64,000 nucleotides of DNA from Anthonomus grandis grandis. Taxonomy: Eukaryota > Arthropoda > Insecta > Coleoptera > Curculionidae. Both the position numbers and the translations under genes were made by a program. The first letter of the stretch is position 1. Each line of letters starts with the position of its first letter. The DNA lies in the NCBI RefSeq assembly GCF_022605725.1, contig NC_065551.1, positions 34,596,001-34,660,000 of the forward strand, written 5' to 3'. This document shows positions 22,050-34,500 of the stretch, one piece after another. The notes beneath the pieces are model-generated. The model was not told the origin of the DNA. It was given only the letters and a program-made list of their open reading frames with translations, and did not search any database.

Positions 22050-23886
22050 TAGTAAAAGCTCTTTATTCGCGCATCCTTCATTCGCGTTTTCACTATTCGC
22101 GGATCGAATCAGTACGTCGGTACATATAAATTTGATAAAAAGGATTTAACGCAATATCCTTTGTAAACGCATCGTCAAATGGACTAATAAAAAAGTAAAA
22201 TTGACCTTATTACAACTATACCCAAAGTATGAATATTGTTAAATTATTCGCCGCCGTATTGGTTCCTTTGACACGGGCCGTCTTCGCGTCGGCGTTTCTG
22301 AAAATGTAAATACAAGGTAAACATATTTTTTAGGGTGGTCTCGCTATAACAGTCTTCATTCATTTTTCCATTAGTTATTCCATTCGTTACAAAAATTACA
22401 CGTGTCTACCACTGTCTTCCTAATTTATAATGTCGACGAAAAAAATTGAAAAACGAGTTTTAACGCGAAAAAAATCTGTGCTACCGCTTAAAGTGAAAAC
22501 AGAATTGCTTGATCGTTTACGCCTTGGAGAGTCGTTTGCATCGATAGCACGCTCATTCAATGTCAACGAATCAACTGTACGATCGATAAAAAAATCGTAT
22601 AGTATTTCGTATTTAATGCAGATGAAACTGCACTGTTTTGGAAGAGAATGCCAAACAAGACATTTATTTCTAAAAGCGAACAATCAGCCCCTGGATTTAT
22701 TTAAGGCAGCAAAGGATAGAGTTACACTGCTGCTATGTTCTAATGCATCTTGGTTGTCTTATTAAACCACTGATTCTTTACAGATCGTTAAATCCTCGTG
22801 CTTTAAAAAATCAAAACAAGGACGACCTGCCAGTATTTTGGCGTGCTAATAAGAAAGCATGGGTTACAAGCGCTATTTTTTCTGACTGGTTTTGGAATTG
22901 TTTTGTTTTTGAAGTTGAAACTTATTTTAAGAAAACGAATTTAGACTTTAAACCAGTTCTAGTTTTAGACAATGCACCAGGTCATCCTCGCGAACTTGAA
23001 ACTATGCATCCAAATATAAAAAAGATATTTTTACCTCCCAATACGACGGCTTTGCTTCAACCGACCAATCAAGGAATAATCCAGGCCTTTAAGACCCATT
23101 ACATTAGACGAACCTTCAAAATCATATTGGATAATATGGAATGTGATCCTGATATGAATGTTATGGAATGCTGGAAGAAATTTGACATAGCAAAAGGCAT
23201 TGTAAACATAAAAGAATCATTGGAAGAACTGAAGCCATACACATTGAGATCATGCTGGAAAAAATTGTGGTCTGTTCTGACTGCAGAAAATGACGAAGAA
23301 TCTGTGCAAATTCAAACAGCCGAAATCGCGAATGTAATAGGACGAGATGGGTTCGAACAAATAGAATCAAGTGACATTCAGACGTAGCTTGAATCGCAAG
23401 ATGAAGATTTGACTGAAACAGACTTGGAGGAAATGTTAAATTCGCAGCCTATTGAAGAAGAGGCTTCAACAAGCACTGGAAACGTGACATTTAATTCAAA
23501 AAATCTTAGCGAAGGTTTAAGAATGGCAAATGAACTTTGTGATTTTTTATGAAAATTGATTCATCTATAGAACGAAGTCTTATTTTTAAGACGCAAATTG
23601 CTAATGCCACTGCTGAATATCAATATGAATTGAAGGAGCTTTTAAAAAATGCCAAGCAAGAAACAATTACAAAATTCTTTAAGCCATTGCCTGAAGGTAT
23701 TAATTAATCAATATGGTCAAAAACTTTAATTAAATTAATTTTTTATATTTATGTACTTGTTTGTTATTTTGTCACCTAGGAACGTATCCCCTATAATCCC
23801 ATATAAATTACCATTCCATATTCACGGTTTCTTTATTCGCGGCATATTTCCAGAACGTATACCCTGCGAATAAAGAGCCTTTACTG
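22050..23886 (+). mobile_element. Second Tigger-type element, internally deleted
   Basis: The left end (AGTAAAAGCTCTTTATTCGC from 22051) is mirrored at the right end (reverse complement CAGTAAAGGCTCTTTATTCG). TA follows the right end; the left flank is TC and presumably mutated. TTCGCG-type words recur subterminally (22077, 22093, 23833). The enclosed transposase belongs to a Tigger subfamily different from the one at 1766. Confidence 0.85.
22430..23707 (+). pseudogene. Tigger transposase, internal deletion and Asp-to-Asn change
   Basis: The start at 22430 gives an HTH (GESFASIARSFNVNESTVRS, about residues 35-54). Sequence then jumps directly to the catalytic part: MKLHCFGRE in the +1 frame corresponds to DETALFW, so the second DNA-binding region is deleted. 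Next come LVLDNAPGHP (second Asp, about 22970) and QPTNQGII (23061-23084), where Asn (AAT, 23067-23069) stands in place of the third Asp at DD32D spacing. A frameshift near 22740 and a stop at 23386-23388 follow. The tail ends QETITKFFKP near 23690, a PCNA-box-like motif. It cannot be active. Confidence 0.85.
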
Positions 23887-25406
23887 TACAGAGAAGGTTC
23901 ACGTAATTTCTAATCGAGCCGTTAAGTTTTATAATATTCAAAGAACCGTTGCAACCTGTAACGAATTCCTCTCGTTTTTTCTTACTTTTAAGGCGTCCTT
24001 GTCCCAAAAAAAAAAGAAATGAATATTTGTAATTATTAGCCGGGTTCTTCGGCACAGGTCTCGATGTTCGATGAGAAATCCCGAAAACGAGAGCCTTTCC
24101 ATACGAGCTTATTCGCTCTTATAATAACAAATTATGCAACATGAAGAAGTGGCAATTGGACTATGTTACTTGGGATTTTGGGATGACTGCCTTTAATTTT
24201 AATTTTATTTCCAAAATGGCGTCCATCTGCCATTTTGAATTTGACAATCGGACATATGACAAGTGCGAGAGACAGAAAGAAGGTAAATCGGAATTGTAAA
24301 GGTCTCCCAAGACTGTCTTTGATTTTAATTATGGGTAAGTTCCTTAACCTAACCTTGGTAAATTGTCGGTTAGAAGCGGTATTTTTACGGTTCCTGAAAA
24401 TATCGGTTTGAAATGGAACAACAATTGAAATGGAAATAAATTTCATTTTTGTGTTATAGGTATCTTCTTAAGCATCATGAGTCTTGCAAAGCTCACTTTA
24501 TTATGCAGAAAATCTTGGCTCTTCTATCTTTATTTATACTGGAGACTGTTTGCTTGATGCATAAGAAAACTCTCTATACTCCAAGAAAATTCTATTACTA
24601 TCCAATCGGAAAATGTTAATAATACTTGGTTCTCATATATTTATAAATTTACCAATTCCGACTACTTTCTTAACCAAAAAATCAATCTTTTACGAAAGTA
24701 AAAAAATATTTAAGCATCTTCCACGGTCCCTTCGTAAGACAAGTTATTTAGGAGAGAGGTAAGAAAGAAGTTGTTTGTTGTAAGTTGTAAAAGGCTACTA
24801 CACTATAGAAGAATACTTGGACCATTTTAGGTTTATTTGACTTTGACATAAATTTTGCAATTAATTGCCAATCAATTTGCAATCAAATTTTCAGGAACCG
24901 CGTTTCATAACCAAACCAAATGTCAGAAATTGTATATTTATGGAACGATAACCGGCACAACCGTTTAAGTTACGGGACTTATCCTGTATTTCCGATTAAA
25001 GATGGCGCCCATCCGCCATATTAGATACTGTAAACCCGACTAAGTAAATCCCTAATTTGACCGTACTAAAATATCTTGGTGCTTATCGTCGTATCTAGGA
25101 GGCGCGCGTTCTATAATGACTCGCTCGCAAAAACGGCACGGCAAACACACACATTCGTTCACAATCTCTCGCGATCGTAATCCCGTCGTTGGTTGGTGCG
25201 GTATTTCCGTGGTCCAAAGGGTCCCCCGAAATTATGACACAAATACGTGCGATAACATGATCGTCGCGAGCCGATACGGTCGGATCCGGTTCACTCGGTA
25301 ATTTCGCGGGGTACTTTCAGTCATCGGAAGCGTCGGTTTTTCGGCAACCGATAAGAAAACATTGGGGCAAATTTAACCCCCCCAATCCGGGCAAGTTACT
25401 TTGGTA
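23887..25406 (+). other. SIK upstream region: putative promoter and 5' UTR
   Basis: No other gene is supported. Two inverted ATGGC/GCCAT pairs occur: AAAATGGCGTCCATCTGCCA (24215) and AAGATGGCGCCCATCCGCCA (25002). From about 25090 to 25400 the sequence becomes GC-richer with many CG dinucleotides (CGCGCG, CTCGCGATCG), typical of a promoter/5' UTR beside a conserved gene. No TATA box was assigned. Confidence 0.45.
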
Positions 25407-25541
25407 ATGGTGACAATGGGCGAGCGTGAGAAAATGGTCAAGAACCCCGTCAGGGTCGGATTTTACGATATTGAACGGACCATCGGCAAGGGTAACTTTG
25501 CCGTCGTCAAATTGGCGAGACATCGGGTTACTAAAACTGAG
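25407..25541 (+). CDS. Sik2: SIK exon 1 (start codon, Gly-rich loop)
   Basis: 45 codons, phase 0, donor GAG|GTAAGT. Encodes VRVGFYDIERTIGKGNFAVV and KLARHRVTKTE. The upstream in-frame codons TTG GTA are not starts. Confidence 0.9.
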
Positions 25542-28500
25542 GTAAGTCTCAACCTTTCGATTTTTAAACATGTTTACTTTGGACTATTATTGGAGATATA
25601 TAATAGTGTTTCAAATAAACTTCACGTACTTTCTTCAATGTTCTCGCTGTGTACTAAATCTTTACTACTATTACAACATACATATACCTACATAAACCCC
25701 TGAAAAAATCTATTTTGTCCTATACAGGGTGATTGTTGGTAACATGGATTATGAAGAAATATTCAAAAATTTGGCAACATGGCAGGGTAAGATATTGGAC
25801 AAAATATATAAACTGAATCCTACAGCAACTGTCATGCTTTATATAGGACAAAGCATGGCAAAGACCTTGATTTTTTTTTCTAATTCATGGCCTTCGCGGA
25901 AGTTTGGACATTATTATACATTAAATTAAGTTGATTTTCACGAAAAATCTAAAAATGTAATAATATATAAGGTGTTTCGTTTAAATTGACGAAACGGATA
26001 TCTATTTCCCGTAGAGGCAAATATGCTAAAAACATTAAAATTGTTTAATTATGTGTTTCCGAATCACCCAGTCCTGGTACCACATTTCCAATTTATAATT
26101 TCTCTACATGAACCACCTTCTCCCTCTTCATCGCTCTAAAATCAAAAAAAAAATTTATTAATAACTCCCTGAACTAAACTCAAAAATTCTTAGTACACCT
26201 CTGTGCTAAATCGCCATGTCCGGTCGGACCAGGGGACAAGTGACAGTTAACGCATTGATTATCTGTCAACTGTCATTGCGGTAATATTCGAAACAACACA
26301 GGGTCGCACTTGAAATATTTTAATTATGTATGTTTTGAAATATTTGATAATGATGTATTATGAAATATTTTAATAATTAAGGTGTGTTAAAATGTCATTT
26401 TTATTGATTTGCAATTAAATTATTTTGACTTTTAAAATAACTATGTAATAAAACAAATTGGTTTGTTTGACAGATGACACCCTGATTGACATCCAACGTC
26501 TAACTAATCTGTCATTAACATCAGTTTCGAATGTGCAACGTTGCCACATGAATATTACGATTTTTTAAATTTAATTTTTGGTTGTTTGCCATCAGTTATT
26601 AGCCGTAAAATGAAGAGAGTGGTTACGTCAAGCATCAAATATCATTTTTCGATGTTACTTCGTAAAAATTTAAAAAAACATTGCTGGGGCAATTCTACAA
26701 GCTAAAGAGCATTTTACAGCATACTTTTCTGAACATTATGCTTTCAGTTTCATGATAATGCTTAAACTAGTTTTTGAAATTTTGGACTTTAAATTTAGTC
26801 GTTACCTCAAACACCATTTTTGTATACTCCTCCATAAAGAGTCCGATATTTCAATAAATATTGCCTGGACAATTTCAGACCCTAAACATCATTTGTTCAA
26901 TATACTTTTCTCAACGTTATGCTTTTAGTTTCATGATAATGCTTCAACTAGTTTTTAATATTTTGGACTTTGAAGTGAATGAAACCTTCAGCATTGGATA
27001 CTATACCACAGAATGCTCGTAAGTTCATAAATTATAGCATAAACCGTATTGGATCTAGAACAGCATTTATACAGTATTTTTTAATGAATATTAAGTTTTT
27101 TATTTCATGAGAATTACTCAAGTAGTTTTTGATATTTTGGACTTAAGTTGGGTTTATTTTGAACTTTGGAAGTAAGTGGTTATCTTGAGCATTAAGTATC
27201 TTTCTCTCACGTTAGTACACACGTTCTGAAACAATGTTTGATTTTTTTCCAGAGCATCGAGTTAATTTTTAATCTTTTTCCAGGCAGTTGAGTACATTTT
27301 TGTTTATGGTCCAATCACACTGTCTGATTGAGGTCACCCCGATTGACATCTGTCAAACGTCTAACTAGTACAGTCACAAACGTCAGTTTCTAACGTCACT
27401 AATGTCAGTTTCGTATATACAACGTTGCCACATGAATATTACAGTTTTTCTATTTAATTTTTGGTTAATTGGCCCTTAAATAAAATGAAATGAACAAAGT
27501 GGATATATACCTCGGTTTAACTGAAAATGCCATATCCATCAAAAATACTTTGATTGTGTGTTTCTTAAACATTCTGCCACATTCCCAAATTACTACTTAT
27601 TTTCCTAGAAGCACCATACTGTATATTTTTAAAATATATTTACATTTTAATAATTCTTATTGTGTCCCTGTCCAAAATCGTCATTACCAGTCTGACAAGT
27701 GACAGTTAACACATTGATTATGTCAGCTGTCACTGCGAAGACGTTTTGAACAACACAGGGTCGCAACTGAAATATTTTCATTTTGATGTGTAAGTACTTA
27801 AATTAAATATAACCCATATTTAATTTGTGGCAAAAATAAATCCGGTATATAACCACATTATTTTGACATTTAAAATAATGTAACCTCAAAACTTAGGGTC
27901 TATCTGCCAGATGTCATCTTGATTGACACCTGTCAAACGTCATTAATGTCATTTGTCACTAATGTCAGTTTCGAATATGCAAGGTTGCCACATGATTATG
28001 ATGATTTTTTCAAGTTTAATTTCTGGTTATTTGCCACCGGTTGGCCATAAAATAAAATTCAAAAGTTTCAATCAAGCGCCGACTTTTCTCACGTCTGATT
28101 TTATACTCTTGGCACCGGTTCAAATCGAGCGAATTTTCGGCGGATTTCTTGCATCTTTTGAATGGCTCCTACCGCTTTATATATATTTACGATTAAAACC
28201 GTTTTCAATGAACCCGGTATGTTTTTTTGCCACTGAACCTCGATGACGCCTCATTAAGTGACGAAATATTATTTTTTTAATTTTCACACTATCTGATAAC
28301 AATTTGGGTAAACACGCGCTCCTTAATGTACCTTTCCATCGTTCGTTGTTCAAAGATCGGCATTAAATTTGATAAAATTCGCCGAAATCCTGATCTCGAA
28401 GATCGATTATTTAATTTTAACCCAATCGGGATTGACGCACTTCGCTATATCTAAATCGGTCCGCTGTTTGTGTATATTACTAAAATGGTTGTTATTATTT

Positions 28501-31500
28501 TCGTTATCTGACTATTAATATCGACCTTTTACTATTTTTACTTTAATCGTGTCGATTTCCAGTTTATTTTTATTATATGGCACAGTAAATATATACCACA
28601 CGTATATAAAATTCGCTCTGGCAACGTCGGAACCGCTCTAAATTTACCCGCTTATGTTGCACTTTTGGCGGGCCATTCAAACTTAAAGCAAGCACCGAAA
28701 CTCGACCATTAAGTAGCATTCACCCGGATCTTTAAAATAATATTATTATTCCGCTTATATTTAAAATAAACACTAAATATTATTATCAGTGCGCCCCAAA
28801 TTAGGTCATATATATATATATTTAATTGCATGACGTAAATATATTGTCATTATAACCGCATTAATTTATCACACAAACATAGTCGTAGTATTTGTAAATA
28901 AAATATAGGCAACCTATAATATAAATTGAGTATAGTAATTTTTTTCAAGTTGACGTAGAAATGACAGTTGAACTAAATGGTTCGTAAGCATATTCCAATG
29001 TTCTTACCAGTCCGTCACTGTGCACTTTCAAAAGTCATAAAAGTGACAAGTGACCGTTAATCAATGTGTTAACTGTCACTTGTCATGAAACCGGACCGGA
29101 CAGGGCCGCACTAGAAGTTTTTGCTATATTATCCATAAATATATAAAGTAATAAATAAAACGTTCTTAATTGTCCATTTCCGTATTGTAACAGAAACAAT
29201 CAACCATGAGCCTAATTAAGGTTTTGAAAAGCCCACGAAGAGAGAGAATAAAAAAAATGTGAATCCAACTGTAACATTTATTTAAAACCCCGCCAGTGTT
29301 TTGCGTCAACACTGACGTCAATCCTCTATAAAAGGTCGTATAGATAAATTCGACTAAACAGATTTACAGCGATCAAGCCAATTACTTATGTACGATACGA
29401 TTACGAAGAAATTCTATTGTTTCATTCGATTGATTTGAAAACCACTTTTACGGGGCGGAAGGCCGCATTTTTTTTTAGCTCTCCCCTTGTTTGATTCATT
29501 ATTATATACACATCGTAAATCTGCTTGGAATTTTCTAGCGCGAGAAAAGTTGACTCTGAAATGACAATTTTAATCCAATTACGTTCGCTTTGTCACCTGT
29601 TTCCTGAGGAACGAGCCTGGGCGAAAACAACCGCACAGCTGGAAAATGGGTCAGCGCTGAAAAACGCTAGAAAACATCTCGCAGTACGACGTTTTTTCAA
29701 TGGGGTTATTCGGTTTCTAGTTTTTTAGGTTAAAAATCACTTTTCGTAAAACATGTTTCGTTGGGTCCATTGTTAAACGCTTCCGGAATCCTTTATCTAT
29801 AGAGCATAGAGTAATTAAAAGTATAATTAATATTCATTTCTCTATGCAATAGAGCTGGTACGATCGACAAGACTCGGCCACGGCCAGTATGGAGGAAGTA
29901 TATGACGTCAACTTATTTGAATGACATTTGACAGTTAAGACAATTGACAGCTATGGTATATATTATAGTATAGTTGGTTCGATATCGATTTTATCACATT
30001 GATTATATCCGAAACTCGAACGGTTTTGATTTAGTTTCGTCCTTCGGAGTTACGAGCAATCTCTTTCGCTGCTGTAAGAGTACACATATTTGAATTTAAA
30101 GGATTTAACGTAATATTTGAAAGATTTTCTATAAGAGTGTTAACGTCAATTTCAGAATGTGACATTAAATTTATTAAAATTAAGATGAAAAATATAAAAT
30201 GTAATTTAAAAATTGAACTAGTGTAAACGAATTATTTCGCACTTTTAGTATTTTTTTTTTTAATACACACAACAATTGTATAAGGTAAAATATAAAAATA
30301 ATGGGAATGGAAAGGAAAACTCACTTACGATTTTTGTCTTCGCAACTGGGGTCTTCTTGCCTTGGTTACTGTCTCAGCAAACAGTTAATACTGACGATTT
30401 TCCGGGCTTCGGCAATGTTTTTGCAAAACCAGGAACCTCTGAGACACCTACACGAACGACTGACGCCAGGAATGGAAAAGGGTTGACTATCTATTTAACT
30501 ACGATCTTTACTACTCGAAAATTAAAAGATAAGTAAAAGTAAAAAACTAATTATGGGAACTAATATTACTTATAAATGCTTATTTTGCGATACAATAATA
30601 ATGAAATAATATTATATGAATAAGTAGGATTGTCCGATCATCGGGGTTATTGGCCTGGTTGCATCACATAACTCCTCCCTCCTTAAGTTCGGAAAATAAG
30701 GGCTGCAAGGGCTGGTTTTTCCAACTCTCTTCTAAGGGTTGGTCCATAGGAGCGTTCTTGTAGAAGAGGTTTCTACAAGGGCGGTAATTGATGAGAGTGG
30801 AGCGATCCAAAGGTGGGCCAATTTTTCGGGTGTTTCGATAGGGTGTAACCGAATTGTTGACAAAATTCTTCGGGCTGTCTTCAATTCGTCTAAATTTACT
30901 GCTTCCAAGGTCAGTTTTGAGATGTTGTTGCTGCTTGGTATATACGAAAAGTTGGGTAATTCTAGCACATATTGGAACTGTGATGTGCTTTCACCTTCGT
31001 AAGTTTGGTTACCTATCTCTACAGAGCTGGACTCAAGAACTTTGTATAGTCCTTGTTGACATTCGTCCTGGGCAACTATCTCGTTCACACGAATTACCAG
31101 GATTTGATTTCCATTTAGGCGTTGGATGGTACTTCTTTGGAAGTTAATGCTAGTTAATGTGCATCTGTTATGTGAGGTTGTTAGCAGCCCAAAGAGACAA
31201 CGTTCATCTTTCGTTAGGGTGGTTTGTTTGCAGATAAAAAGGTCTTCTAGTTGCGGACATTCTTCTTTCGTGGTCCAGTAGTCTTTTTGCGTGAGCAGGG
31301 TATAGGGATTGGATATAAGAATGGTTTTGTTTCCAATAGGTATGGGGTAGAGTTTGTAAAGGATATAATGGTTGGGAAAAACAATTTATTATAAATATTT
31401 ATTGATTAGGGTTAAGAATCGAGTTATGCATTTTATTTACATGAGCAAAGGAGATTGCATTTTCAATATTGGTAATTATGGAATTTAAGGTATTTAATTT

Positions 31501-34500
31501 TAACATTATATTGTCTAGAATTAAAGACATAAACAGAGCATTCGACAAATCTAGTTGCTCTTTTTCAAATAAATGTATTTTCTCTAAATTTTTAGCAAGT
31601 TCTTGTGTAACAGTAGACAGGATTGACTGTTCTTTATTAAAATTTATATTTAAGATTTCTTGATTTTTTGTCAGTGTTTCGAAGTAATTACGAATTTCAT
31701 CGTCTGAATCTAGAATACCAAAGAGGCATTTATCAACTTTACCTACTATGTTAAGTAGTCCTCTTTTTGCTCGATTAGATTTGTGAAAAATTTTAGTATT
31801 TCTTAGAACTGTCTGCAGATATTCGTAAGTTTGATTAAATTTATAAGAAGTAAGGATTGAAAAGCTTTCTGTTTGTTGGGTACTAAAAATGGATTTGTTT
31901 ACCTGAATTAAGATGTTTTGTATCTCAATTATTATATAGGGGATTTTCTATTTCGGTTAGGTTTATGTGAAAATGGACTGTATGTTTGGTAGTAGCTATG
32001 TAAGTCTTTCCTAGAGCTGTTGGTAGTATAGGATTTTTTTAAGTTCGTAGCGATGTGTAGGAGGGCCAGAAGTGGGATGATTTGTTTCATCTGAAACAAG
32101 AAGACGTTGTGGTTTTAATAGGTTTTTATGGATTTTCCTGTTTTGTGTGGTTACTACATTTTCTTTCGCTACTACAGGTTTCATTACTTTTTTATATTTA
32201 TCAGATTCTTTGACTTTTGATTTCTGTGGAAAGGTTTTCGTGAATAGTGGTTTATTAGGACCTAGAATGTCTACCTCGGTACGGTTTTTATTTAATTTGT
32301 CTAAGGAAGATTGTTGTTTTGCATTCAATTTCTCGTGAAATTCTTGACTAATTATTTTTATGTTTTCTGCATGTTCTTGCATATACTGGGAAAGATTTTC
32401 TTCGTTTGAAAGTTCTAGAGGATTTTTGTAGTCTAATTTGCCTCTGATAATTTGAATAATTTCGTTTTTAAAAGATGTACCGTTATCTGTGGTAATTTTC
32501 CGGGGTAGTCCATAGTGGTGAAAGTCACTTATAAGTTTGTTTGCTATTTCAACACCTGTAGGGGATAAAAGAGGGTATGCCTGTCCTAATTTAGAAAAGC
32601 TATCAATTACTGTTAGAAAGTAATTATTGTGGGTCTTATACACATCTAAATAGATATAATCAAAGGGTTCATAACCGATAGGGGTGGGTTTGAAAACTAG
32701 TTTATTAGGGTGCCTTTCATATTTGGTTTTTTGACAAATTTCACAAAGATTTACATATGTTTTGACGTAATTTTCTAAATTTGGCCAATAACAATTTTTC
32801 TTAAGTGAAATTATATTTTCTTGAATACCTCTATGATGGGATGTTTTGGTTTCGTGATAATATTTAATCTTCAGTTGTTGCTCTTCTACGTCAGTTATAT
32901 CTTCTAAAAGGGTATTAGATATGTAGAGTTTAAATGAATAATTTTTGAAAAATATTAATTATAATGGGTGCGAGAGATTTATTTATAAAGTGCAAACAAT
33001 ATGTAGCTTTGGGCGTAAAGTGTTCTTTAATGATCTGACAGAGATTGAAGAAGATCTCTGATCATTTTTCAAAAATATAATAGTTCTTTGTTTATCAAAG
33101 ATAAATTCGTTTTGGACTCTAATTTTATTATTATTGGAGTACCTAAATATAATTTGATTTTTGTATATATTTAAAGCTTTTTGCACATAAGGGCTCCAAT
33201 AATAGGATTTTCAGCACTTGAATGTTTAGTTTCTAGGTCGGTTTCAGGGGGTGGTAGTATTTTATCTGCTGGTCGTATTATTATATCTGAGATTATATTG
33301 ATTTTTTGACTTTTTCGTTTTTCAGAGAGAATGTTAAGGATGTCGTCAAGTTCTTCAGTTGATAGTTGGGGAATTTCCTCTGGGTCAAAATTAGGGAATA
33401 TCGTCATAGAGAATCGGCGTTAGAATTTTGTTTTCCTTTTTTATAAATAATCTCATAATCATATTCTTGGAGTTTTAGTCGCCAACGAATAAGTTTAGAA
33501 TTAGGCTCTTTAACAGAAAATAGCCATTGTAGAGGCTTGTGATCTGTGACAATTTTAAATCGGGTACCATAAAGATAGGGGCGGAAATATTTGATAGCCC
33601 ATACTATAGCTAAAAGCTCTTTTTCTATGGTGCTATAGTTTGTTTCTGCGGGATTTAGGGTGCGTGAAGCATATGCAATGGGCAAATCATTGCAAAATAG
33701 GGCCTTGAGACAAAATTCCACTGATCCAGCGTCTGCGACCAGCGTCATTCATTAGCACGTTTTTGCACATTTAGAAGCATTGAATAAATTGAGGGGTACG
33801 TTCAACTTTTTTATTTTTATTTACACAATTTGTTAATGGTTTTGTTAAATGTGCAAAATTTTTAATGACTTAATATCGCGAGATGTTTTTGGCAGTGGAA
33901 ATTTTTGAATAGCTGCTACTTTTTTGGATTGGGTTTTACACCTTCGGGCGTGATGACATGCCCTAAAAATTCTACAAATTTGCAGAGAAATTCGCATGTA
34001 TCAAGCTGTATTTTAAGGTTGTTTTCCTTAAGTTTTTGGAAAACAGCTTTTAAATTTGAAATGTGCTCTTGCAAAGAGGTAGAAAATATTAATATGTCAT
34101 CCATAAAAACTATTAGGCAGATTTTACCCAGGATATCTTTGAGTTCGTTCCAACGAGACTCTTTCATCTATTAGAAGGTTGATGTTTTTTTTTTATTTAA
34201 GAAATTTGAATTTATGAACGAAGGTTTAGAAGTTAATAATAGCCTAAAAAATGCAGTATACTAGTGTAGAACAAGTAGAACGTCGATAATTTTATTAAGG
34301 TAAAATGCCAGTAAAATCACCGACATGATTCGTTAATAAGGTTGCACAATTCTACTTCAATTATTTAAATGTAATTTGCAAAAGGAAATAAGGCAAATAA
34401 TATACAAGGAGGGTAATTTAAAATTTGTGAAAAAATCTACATTTACTAAAGTGTCCGAAGGACATAAAATTCTTTCAAATTGATAGCATTCCATTCTCTG

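Larger units (their letters stand above)
28060..30259. other. SIK intron 1, unique-looking AT-rich sequence
   Basis: No coding frame with recognisable features. It includes another TGACA/TGTCA block (29010-29110) and two perfect CRE octamers (29313, 29903). Confidence 0.5.
30260..34167 (-). mobile_element. Errantivirus (insect endogenous retrovirus), truncated, antisense in SIK intron 1
   Basis: Minus-strand order is RT, RNase H, spacer, integrase, env-like, then a polypurine run (30682-30674) and an LTR start AGTTATGTGATGC (30673-30661). That is the order and LTR start (AGTTA) of errantiviruses. Gag, protease, the N-terminal RT and any 5' LTR are missing: recognisable sequence stops at 34167. 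The 3' LTR probably runs to about 30260 but its end was not fixed and no target duplication was found. Frameshifts, stops and an internal deletion in pol make it inactive. Confidence 0.8.

Noticed and set aside
25726..26060. Possible mariner starting TATACAGGGTGATTGTTGG
   Set aside because: Resembles a mariner end, but no matching inverted end or transposase is near; too weak to call.
27490..28246. Plus-strand frames of 70 and 97 codons in SIK intron 1
   Set aside because: They follow the TGTCA/TGACA repeat blocks, and equivalent positions in the other repeat copies are not open.
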